Source: an uncultured Pelagibacteraceae bacterium (lineage in GTDB: Bacteria; Pseudomonadota; Alphaproteobacteria; Pelagibacterales; Pelagibacteraceae). Taken from it: a DNA stretch of 64,000 nt. Positions 43,205 through 49,820 of this stretch are shown one piece after another. Position 1 is the stretch's first letter, and each line of letters begins with the position of its first letter. The position numbers and the translations under genes are program-made. The notes under the pieces are model-generated. The model was not told where the DNA came from. It did not search any database and saw only the letters and a program-made list of their open reading frames with translations. The stretch lies in assembly GCA_902555585.1 (NCBI GenBank), contig CACDSY010000003.1, forward strand, positions 167,642 to 231,641. The letters are read 5' to 3'.

Positions 43205-44073
43205 TTATTTAAAACTCTTCCAGCTACTGTTTTTAGTTTGTCTTTTGTTTTCTGTGATCTTTTTTCTGGAGCAGTAATTATAGCAACATCTAAGCAATTA
43301 TTTGCTGGGTCATTCGGGTCAATATGAGTATCAAAATTATCAATAAGATTTTGAATCATACTTTTTGCTTTAGATGCATTATCTAATAATACTTTTATCA
43401 CTTGTTGCACATCAACATTTTCATGATCTGGATGCCAACAATCATAATCTGTTACCATTGAGACAGATGCATATCTAATTTCTGCTTCTCTCGCCAATTT
43501 GGCTTCAGGCATATTTGTCATTCCTATCACATCGGCTTTCCATGATCTGTAAAGATTCGATTCAGCTAAAGTTGAAAATTGTGGACCTTCCATTACTACA
43601 TAAGTTCCTCCCCTTTGATAATCTATTCCTTCTTTTTTAATTGCATCCTCACATGCATTCATTAAACTCTTAGAGGTCGGGTGTGCCATTGATACATGAG
43701 CAACTATTTCATCGTCAAAGAAAGTTTTATTTCTAGCGAATGTTCTGTCTATAAATTGGTCAATAATAACAAATTTACCGGGTGGCAAGTTTTCTTTCAA
43801 AGAACCAACAGCAGATACAGAGACAATATCTGTTACTCCCAATTGTTTTAACGAGTCAATATTTGCTCTAAAATTTATGTTTGATGGTGAAATAAAGTGT
43901 CCCTTACCATGTCTTGGTAAAAAAAAAACTTCCTTATTTTTATAAATTGTTTTTAAAATCTGATCTGATGGTTTTCCCCAAGGAGTGTTTAAATCTATTA
44001 ATTCTCTATCTTTAAACTCCTCTACGTCGTATAGACCACTTCCACCTATTATTGCTAATTTATTATTTGACAT
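43201..44073 (-). CDS. mtnP: S-methyl-5'-thioadenosine phosphorylase
   Basis: MtnP splits methylthioadenosine with phosphate into adenine and methylthioribose-1-phosphate. The 290-residue protein opens with IIGGSGLYD, has the phosphate- and base-binding RHGKGHFISPSNINFRAN and the VVMEGPQFSTLAES segment with the substrate-binding Glu-Met region, and NMPEAKLAREAEI, all diagnostic for MTA/purine phosphorylase family 2. It starts the mtnP-phyH-mtnA run and is divergent from apt, whose enzyme re-uses the adenine released. Confidence 0.95.
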   Translation of the reverse strand: MSNNKLAIIGGSGLYDVEEFKDRELIDLNTPWGKPSDQILKTIYKNKEVFFLPRHGKGHFISPSNINFRANIDSLKQLGVTDIVSVSAVGSLKENLPPGKFVIIDQFIDRTFARNKTFFDDEIVAHVSMAHPTSKSLMNACEDAIKKEGIDYQRGGTYVVMEGPQFSTLAESNLYRSWKADVIGMTNMPEAKLAREAEIRYASVSMVTDYDCWHPDHENVDVQQVIKVLLDNASKAKSMIQNLIDNFDTHIDPNDPANNCLDVAIITAPEKRSQKTKDKLKTVAGRVLNK

Positions 44074-44110
44074 ATAAAAAGTAATTATATTGTATTTATA
44101 AATAACTATT

Positions 44111-44638
44111 ATGGATTTAAAAGATTATATTCGCTCAATTAAAGATTATCCTAAAAAGGGTATTTTATTTAGAGATATAACTACTTTAATAAAGAATGAA
44201 ACTGCTTTTGAGGAAACAATTAATCAAATCGTTGAGAGATCCAAAAAATTTAAGCTAGATAAAATAGCTGCAATTGAATCACGTGGTTTTGTATTTGCAT
44301 CTGCTGTTTCTTACATCTTAAAAAAACCTTTTATTATGCTAAGAAAAAAAAACAAACTTCCTGCTGATGTACATTCAGTTGATTTTGCACTGGAATATGG
44401 AACAGCAACAATAGAAGTTCATAAAGACTCAATTTCAGAAAATGACTCAGTTCTAATAATAGATGATTTGATAGCAACAGGTGGAACTGCAGATGCTGCA
44501 GCGAAACTTATAGAAATTTCTAAAGGACATGTTGCAGCCTTTATATTTGTTATAAATCTTTTTGACCTAGGTGGTTGTGATAATCTCAAAAAAAAAGGAT
44601 ATAAAGTTGAAAATTTAATGGAATTTCCTGGTCATTAG
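44111..44638 (+). CDS. apt: Adenine phosphoribosyltransferase
   Basis: Apt salvages adenine to AMP using PRPP. The 175-residue protein has the PRPP-binding loop SVLIIDDLIATGGTADAAAKL (about residues 115-135), the N-terminal FRDITTLI and the IESRGFVFASAV loop, as in typical Apt (about 170-180 residues). It is divergent from mtnP with 37 bases between start codons; the pair links methylthioadenosine cleavage to adenine re-use. A TATAAA hexamer ends 8 bases before its ATG and no Shine-Dalgarno is visible. Confidence 0.95.
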   Translation: MDLKDYIRSIKDYPKKGILFRDITTLIKNETAFEETINQIVERSKKFKLDKIAAIESRGFVFASAVSYILKKPFIMLRKKNKLPADVHSVDFALEYGTATIEVHKDSISENDSVLIIDDLIATGGTADAAAKLIEISKGHVAAFIFVINLFDLGGCDNLKKKGYKVENLMEFPGH

Positions 44639-44640
44639 TT

Positions 44641-44717
44641 TGGTAGCGGGAAGTGGGATCGAACCACTGACCTCGGGCTTATGAGTCCCGCGCTCTAACC
44701 AACTGAGCTACCCCGCC
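44641..44717 (-). tRNA. tRNA-Met (anticodon CAT, elongator type)
   Basis: The complement of 44641-44717 folds as a 77-base cloverleaf with CCA encoded: acceptor GGCGGGG/TCCCGCT, D-arm GCTC/GAGC, anticodon loop CTCATAA and T-arm AGTGG-TTCGATC-CCACT. The CAT anticodon fits methionine; the lysidine-modified tRNA-Ile(CAT) is the alternative. The C1-A72 mismatch and three G-C anticodon-stem pairs of initiator tRNA are not both present, so it is called elongator. Oddities are a G1-U72 pair, a G7-U66 pair and an A31-G39 mismatch closing the anticodon stem. Confidence 0.9.
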
Positions 44718-44774
44718 ATAAATTCATGAAAGTTATAATAGAAATTTTATATAACGCAATCAACTATTAAAAGA

Positions 44775-45461
44775 TTAAGTTTTTTTAACTCCTGTTGGGT
44801 GTGGAATTCCATCAATAACTAATTTTGGTTCCACACTTACATCGATTAATTTAGGACGATTTTCTAGGTAAGATTTTATACTCTCAATAGACATCATGTC
44901 TTCTAAAAATTTTTCTAATCTGGGAAATTTTTTTATTATTGTAGGATCAAGCATTTTAGATAAATCTAAATGATGAAATGTTACAAAATCACATGCTCTA
45001 GGCTCATCTAAAATAAAAAATTTTTTATCATTTTCTTTAATAACTTTTTCAAGATCTTCAAATCTTGATAATAAAAATGACATCATGTCATTTTTTTTCT
45101 TTTTAAATTTCTCTCCTGTTGCAAAATTTACTGTAGGGTTTAGAGGCATAAAAAGTTCCTGTGCACTCTGCATAATAGCATTTGCTTTGGCATTTAATAT
45201 TGGATCAGTAATGTTGATGCCTGCTAAATTTTCTATAAATGTCATTATTGCCATACTTTGACAAATCTCATGTTTCTTATCTACAATTAACATAGGTAGT
45301 TGTTTAAAAGGAATGCTAGGTTTTACATCTGACCATTCCTTTTCATAATAGTCCCATGACATAAGATCTTCATACTCAATATTTGTATAATGAAATAATA
45401 AACGAGGAGCTTCTGCCAAAGCTCTCATTTTAAAATATATTAATTCTAATTTATGTGTCAC
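44775..45461 (-). CDS. Glutathione S-transferase-family protein
   Basis: This 228-residue cytoplasmic protein has an N-terminal thioredoxin-like domain (LELIYFKMRALAEAPRLLFHY, then PFKQLPMLIVD with the cis-proline, and QSMAIMTFIENLAG for the glutathione gamma-glutamyl site). An all-helical C-terminal domain follows from about residue 85, the GST order. The segment resembles sigma/alpha-class GSTs in having a tyrosine near residue 9. The substrate is unknown. It lies just beyond the tRNA gene and is followed upstream (on the same strand) by a small membrane protein gene. Confidence 0.82.
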   Translation of the reverse strand: MTHKLELIYFKMRALAEAPRLLFHYTNIEYEDLMSWDYYEKEWSDVKPSIPFKQLPMLIVDKKHEICQSMAIMTFIENLAGINITDPILNAKANAIMQSAQELFMPLNPTVNFATGEKFKKKKNDMMSFLLSRFEDLEKVIKENDKKFFILDEPRACDFVTFHHLDLSKMLDPTIIKKFPRLEKFLEDMMSIESIKSYLENRPKLIDVSVEPKLVIDGIPHPTGVKKT

Positions 45462-45467
45462 TTAAAT

Positions 45468-45650
45468 TTATGAGGCTATAAATTTTATTAAGTAATAAAG
45501 TATACCAGTAATTATTGTTGCATAAACAAAGCCAACAACAAACAATTTGATAATTATTTTGTTATCATCATATTTTGATTTTAAATATACATAAATGAGA
45601 GTGTAAATTCCCACTATTGCAATACTTAATAATATATCTGTTGGATTCAT
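45468..45650 (-). CDS. Small two-helix membrane protein, unknown function
   Basis: This 60-residue protein has two predicted membrane helices (about residues 6-23 and 35-57) separated by a short charged loop (KSKYDDNKIIIK). It is 6 bases upstream of the GST-type gene on the same strand, so it is probably co-transcribed. No family is recognised and small hydrophobic ORFs are easily produced by AT-rich sequence, so confidence is moderate. Confidence 0.5.
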   Translation of the reverse strand: MNPTDILLSIAIVGIYTLIYVYLKSKYDDNKIIIKLFVVGFVYATIITGILYYLIKFIAS

Positions 45651-45779
45651 AGATTTTTTTATAATTCTAATTTAATCTAATAATATTACTTATTCAATTG
45701 ATAATAGAGTAATTTTAGATTGTCTTATCTTTATCAAATAATAAACTGCTATTATTAAAAATATAGAGAGAGGAAAAAA

Positions 45780-46796
45780 ATGATTAAATTTAAATCAATC
45801 AGCAAAACTTTTATGAGTTTTGTTTTAGTTATTTCATTTTTAGTATCTTCAACAGCAGCATTTGCAGAAATAGTAGGTAGACTTTCAGTTCATTGGAGTC
45901 CTAAACACCATAGTGCAAAACACGCTCAAATTTTTGCTGATGAAGTTAACAAAAGAGCAAATGGAAAATTAAAAATTGAAGTTTATCCATCTAAGCAACT
46001 TTTTGGAATTAGAGAAGTCATGGGCGCTGTAACTTCAGGTGCAGTTGAGTTAGGTGGAATTGTTGGTGTTGTAAGTTTTCCACCAATAAATAAAAACTTT
46101 AATGTTGCATCTTTCCCAGGCCTATTTAATTCTTGGGAACAACAAAGAGGTTTTTTTCAAAACTCTGCTAAAGGAAAAGAAATTTGGGGAGAATTAACTA
46201 AAAAAACTAATTCAACTTTAGTAATGTACAATCCAGTTGGCCCAGTAATGTCAATTTCAAGTGCTAGAGAGTTAACTGGTATAGATGCCATGAAAGGTTT
46301 GAAAGCTAGAAGATTACTTAAAAGTGAAGAGCCTATGTGGGATGCTCTAGGGGCAAATCGTGTATCTTTAAAAACAGGTGAAGTATACAACGCTTTGCAA
46401 TCTGGAATGATAGATACAATAAATAGCCCTCCAGGAAGTATAAAGGCTTATAGCTGGTGGGAATTTTTAAAATACGCTCAAAAGCCATACCAATATTATG
46501 CTGATGCATATATAATGGCTAACTCTACTTGGTTTAATAGTTTACCAGCAGACTTACAAAAAATAATTATGGATGTTGGTAAAGAAGTTGGAACACTTTC
46601 AACAGACAGAATTATGGATCATGGTGAAACTGTTCTTAAAGAATTCCAAGAGAGAGGTGGTGTTGTAACTACTCTTTCAGGAGCTGAGAAAGCAAAATTT
46701 GATAAGCTTATGAAAGATAAAGTTATGCCTGCAATGGCTAAAATGATCGACTCTGATGCTTTAAAAGCAGCACAAGACTACGCAAAAAGTAATTAG
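45780..46796 (+). CDS. dctP: TRAP transporter periplasmic substrate-binding protein (DctP), importer 3
   Basis: This 338-residue binding protein has a signal peptide ending near residue 29 (STAAFA). The mature protein shows the DctP layout: HWSPKHHSAKHAQIFADEV at the start, LTGIDAMKGLKARRL with the ligand-gripping arginine, and the YNALQSGMIDTINSPPGS segment of the cleft. An AGAGAGG Shine-Dalgarno lies upstream. TRAP importers next to xsc and suyAB in other marine bacteria carry taurine, isethionate or sulfolactate-type compounds, so a sulfonate is the best guess, by context only. A hairpin follows its stop codon. Confidence 0.93.
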   Translation: MIKFKSISKTFMSFVLVISFLVSSTAAFAEIVGRLSVHWSPKHHSAKHAQIFADEVNKRANGKLKIEVYPSKQLFGIREVMGAVTSGAVELGGIVGVVSFPPINKNFNVASFPGLFNSWEQQRGFFQNSAKGKEIWGELTKKTNSTLVMYNPVGPVMSISSARELTGIDAMKGLKARRLLKSEEPMWDALGANRVSLKTGEVYNALQSGMIDTINSPPGSIKAYSWWEFLKYAQKPYQYYADAYIMANSTWFNSLPADLQKIIMDVGKEVGTLSTDRIMDHGETVLKEFQERGGVVTTLSGAEKAKFDKLMKDKVMPAMAKMIDSDALKAAQDYAKSN

Positions 46797-46819
46797 AATA
46801 AGTTAATTGCTTAATCTAA
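46793..46819 (+). repeat. Hairpin spanning the dctP stop codon, before dctQ (importer 3)
   Basis: TTAGAATAAG (46793-46802) pairs with CTTAATCTAA (46810-46819) with one A-A mismatch and a 7-base loop. The arm includes the dctP TAG stop and the hairpin ends 4 bases before the dctQ ATG. No U-tract follows, so it is not a complete intrinsic terminator. Confidence 0.55.
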
Positions 46820-46823
46820 TAAA

Positions 46824-47315
46824 ATGAAAGCGTTGCGAGCAGTTAATAATTTTTTAGCTTCGGCTTCATTAGCTCTCGCAATGTTTATCATTTTCATTAT
46901 GGTTGCTGCACTATTTTTAAGTGCAGCTACAAGATTCATTACAGGCACTGGATTTGCTTGGTTTATAGAACTACCACCGGTTTTAGTTAGTTGGTTAGTA
47001 TTTCCATTATTAGGACCCCTCTTAAAAAAAGGACAACATATTAAAGTTGATTTTTTAACTCCTATACTTTCAAAAAAAAAAAAAGAAATTTTGTTTTTAA
47101 TTGTAAATATAGTTGCCTTCTTGTCAGCATGTGTTTTTTTTAAGGCTGGTCTTGATGCAACAATAATGTATTTCAATTTAGGTCAAGTTATGGAAATTGA
47201 AATTAGTATTCCTATATGGTGGATGTTTTTAGCATTCCCTGTTGGTTTTTTAATATTAGCTCTTACATCAATAGAGTTATTATTCGATAATATTATAAAT
47301 TTAATAAGAAATTAA
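46824..47315 (+). CDS. dctQ: TRAP transporter small membrane subunit (DctQ), importer 3
   Basis: This 163-residue protein has four predicted membrane helices (about residues 16-38, 52-70, 88-108 and 128-150). It starts 27 bases after dctP, immediately after a hairpin, and is followed by dctM with no gap. Codons 83-87 (SKKKK) lie in an uninterrupted run of thirteen A residues (47072-47084), a slippage-prone tract inside coding sequence. The frame is intact as given. Confidence 0.9.
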   Translation: MKALRAVNNFLASASLALAMFIIFIMVAALFLSAATRFITGTGFAWFIELPPVLVSWLVFPLLGPLLKKGQHIKVDFLTPILSKKKKEILFLIVNIVAFLSACVFFKAGLDATIMYFNLGQVMEIEISIPIWWMFLAFPVGFLILALTSIELLFDNIINLIRN

Positions 47316-48581
47316 ATGTTTACATTAGCATCTATATTATCATTGGTAGCTTTAATTATTTCTGTTCCAATTTTTTTAGTCTTTGGTTTAGGTAGTTCTA
47401 TAGCTGCTATTGGTGGATTAAATCTTCCTTGGTCTGTTTTAATTCAAGTGTCTTTTGGAGCTTTAACAAAACATGTCCTTATAGCTGTGCCATTATTTAT
47501 TTTTAGTGGAATGGCGATGCTAAAAGGTGGGGCAGCACTTAGACTTGTAAAATTTGCAACAACTTTAGTTGGACATTGGCCAGGAGGTTTGGGTGTGGCA
47601 ATGGTTATTGCGATGGGTTTCTTTGCAGCATTCTGTGGTTCTATATTAGCTGCAATTACAGCTGTGGGAACTATTATGATGCCTAAAATGATTGAGCAGG
47701 GCTACCCTACTCCGTTTGTAGTTGTTTTAGCTGCATCAGCTGCTTTACTTGAAGCTTTAATTCCTCCATCAAATGCTGCTATTTTATTTAGTGCACTTAC
47801 TTATGTCCCAGTCTCTAAAACATTTGCAGCTGGTGTAATACCAGGAATAATTCTTTTAATTTTAATGGTTCTATTAGTTTTATTTAAATGTAGACATATA
47901 AGGGTCGACAGAAAGGCAACTCTTAAAGAAAGATTAAATTCTTTTGTTGCAGCACTTCCAGCTTTAATAACCCCAATTATAATTTTAGGTGGTATATATG
48001 CAGGTTTTTTAACGCCATCTGAGTCTGCAGCTATAGCTGGAGTTTATGCTGTTGCGATAGGATTTTTAATATACAGAGAATTAACATTTTCATCTTTGCT
48101 AAGTTGTTTAAAAGATACAGCAATAATTACTGCAGTAATATTTTCAATTATTGCGACAGCAACTTTTTTAAGTGTTGTGCTTACTTATACTCAAGCCCCT
48201 CAAAAAATTATAACTTATTTTACAGATATGGGAGTAAGTGTGAATTTATTTTGGATAATGTTAGGAACAATATGTTTAATTTTAGGAACTTTTATAGAAA
48301 TAGTTCCAGTATTTTATTTAACAGTTCCAATATTTGCAGCTTTAACACTATCTTTTGATCAAAGTCTACTTCATTTATATGTTGTTTTTGTTGCTTTTGC
48401 TGGAATAGGAATGATTACCCCACCAGTTTGTGTGGGAATATATACTGCTGCTGGTGTTATAAAAGAAAATCCAGCTAACGCATTTAAAGAAGTTCCTCTA
48501 TTTACTATAGTAGGTATTGTTTATGGAATATTAATGATTTTATTTCCAATTCTTTCAACTTGGCTACCAAGTCTTCTTTGA
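47316..48581 (+). CDS. dctM: TRAP transporter large membrane subunit (DctM), importer 3
   Basis: This 421-residue transport subunit has about twelve membrane helices. DctM features include VPLFIFSGMAML, FCGSILAAITAVGTIMMPKM and ALIPPSNAAILFSAL in the first half and AGIGMITPPVCVGIYTAAGV in the second. It directly abuts dctQ. Its stop codon touches that of the convergent 66-residue membrane protein gene. As with the binding protein, sulfonate import is a contextual guess. Confidence 0.93.
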   Translation: MFTLASILSLVALIISVPIFLVFGLGSSIAAIGGLNLPWSVLIQVSFGALTKHVLIAVPLFIFSGMAMLKGGAALRLVKFATTLVGHWPGGLGVAMVIAMGFFAAFCGSILAAITAVGTIMMPKMIEQGYPTPFVVVLAASAALLEALIPPSNAAILFSALTYVPVSKTFAAGVIPGIILLILMVLLVLFKCRHIRVDRKATLKERLNSFVAALPALITPIIILGGIYAGFLTPSESAAIAGVYAVAIGFLIYRELTFSSLLSCLKDTAIITAVIFSIIATATFLSVVLTYTQAPQKIITYFTDMGVSVNLFWIMLGTICLILGTFIEIVPVFYLTVPIFAALTLSFDQSLLHLYVVFVAFAGIGMITPPVCVGIYTAAGVIKENPANAFKEVPLFTIVGIVYGILMILFPILSTWLPSLL

Positions 48582-48782
48582 TTATTCTAATTGCTCTCTA
48601 ATTTCTTTTTCACAAATAATTCTTGCTTCTTCTGGGGCGATTTCTTTTAGTATTTTACCTTTGGCTATAACACAGGCTGATATAGATTTTTGAAGACTAA
48701 ATTCTTCATATTTTTCAACACTAAAATAAAGAAAAATTATTGCTGCTCCTAAAAATAACAACAATTTATAATTTTTATACAT
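48582..48782 (-). CDS. Small single-helix membrane or secreted protein, unknown function
   Basis: This 66-residue protein has a hydrophobic N-terminal helix (residues 7-22) that could be an anchor or signal, then a soluble part with two cysteines (SACVIAKGK and ARIICEKE) in an acidic-basic helix. Its ATG overlaps the desaturase stop (TAATG), so it is translationally coupled to it. No family is recognised. The coupling suggests an accessory role for the desaturase. Confidence 0.55.
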   Translation of the reverse strand: MYKNYKLLLFLGAAIIFLYFSVEKYEEFSLQKSISACVIAKGKILKEIAPEEARIICEKEIREQLE

Positions 48783-49783
48783 TAAGAAGCTTGTTGCTCT
48801 GGTAATGAAATATCTAAATGATAGTTTGGTTCATTTCGTTGTTTTTTAAGAGCTGGAATTATTTCTTTATAGGTTTCAAATAATCCATCTTTAATTTCGG
48901 GTAACTGATCTTTTAAATGATAATGTAATTTTTCTAAATTATAAGCTGGAACATTTGGAAACATATGATGTACACAATGATACTCCATCTTCCAATAAAG
49001 AAAGCTTAGTATTGGGTTTAATTTCATATCCCTTGCTGACAATCTGTGATCTTTTACATCTCTAGCTAAACCAGCATGTTGAGTAAATGCAACAAATTTA
49101 TGCAAACCTTTTCCATAATAATGAGGTAACAAAAGATACAACACAGGTAACCATGAAGATATTAATAGAGACCAGATAATTATAGATAACCAAATACCAA
49201 CATAAATTCTTGAGATCAAGATAGCTCTTGATCTTGCATTTTCTGGAATACTATCAATCATAACTTTGGTTTGTATGCCAAAAGCATGTTTTATAACTTC
49301 AAAAGCAATGCTTTTTTTAAAAAATAATAATTCACCAAAAGGAATTAAATTCATTATTAGTTTTTTAGGAGTATCTTTTAAATTATTGTCATATTCTATC
49401 TCATGATCATAAGGGTCTTTTGTTGAATAAGTGTTCCCATGATGAACAAAATGGGTAAATCTCCATCTTGTAGGTTCAAAGTATGCCATGAAACATGAAA
49501 TATAGTAAAATATTTCATTTAAATATTTGGTTTTGAACGCAGTTTTATGACCTGTTTCATGCCAAATTGCATTACAAAAACAAAAGATATTTCCATAAAT
49601 GTAAAACCATAATACTGACCACCAGGTACCCCAAGTTAAATATGCTAAATATCCAACAATGCTTAGTAAGCTAAAATAAATACTTACATGTAATAATCCT
49701 TTGATGTCTGATTTTTTTGTTAGTTCTTTTAAGACTTCTTTATCAATATTAGGTCTGAACCACTTTTCTAATTTAACGTCCAT
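48782..49783 (-). CDS. Membrane fatty acid desaturase-family protein
   Basis: This 333-residue di-iron membrane oxygenase has three histidine boxes in the right order: WHETGHKT (about residue 91), HFVHHGN (about 128) and HCVHHMFPNVP (about 276), plus an additional histidine in AFTQHAGLA. Membrane segments lie at about residues 36-76 and 190-225. The family includes acyl-lipid desaturases and related hydroxylases; the substrate is not defined. It lies between TRAP importer 3 and xsc, with 37 bases to the xsc end. No link to sulfonate metabolism is known to me. Confidence 0.85.
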   Translation of the reverse strand: MDVKLEKWFRPNIDKEVLKELTKKSDIKGLLHVSIYFSLLSIVGYLAYLTWGTWWSVLWFYIYGNIFCFCNAIWHETGHKTAFKTKYLNEIFYYISCFMAYFEPTRWRFTHFVHHGNTYSTKDPYDHEIEYDNNLKDTPKKLIMNLIPFGELLFFKKSIAFEVIKHAFGIQTKVMIDSIPENARSRAILISRIYVGIWLSIIIWSLLISSWLPVLYLLLPHYYGKGLHKFVAFTQHAGLARDVKDHRLSARDMKLNPILSFLYWKMEYHCVHHMFPNVPAYNLEKLHYHLKDQLPEIKDGLFETYKEIIPALKKQRNEPNYHLDISLPEQQAS

Positions 49784-49820
49784 AAATTACAGTAAGATTA
49801 AATATCATACATATATTTAT

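Noticed and set aside
46811..47176. 121-codon minus-strand ORF opposite dctQ of importer 3
   Set aside because: It is antisense to a canonical four-helix DctQ and across the dctP-dctQ junction; no motif, no ribosome-binding site.
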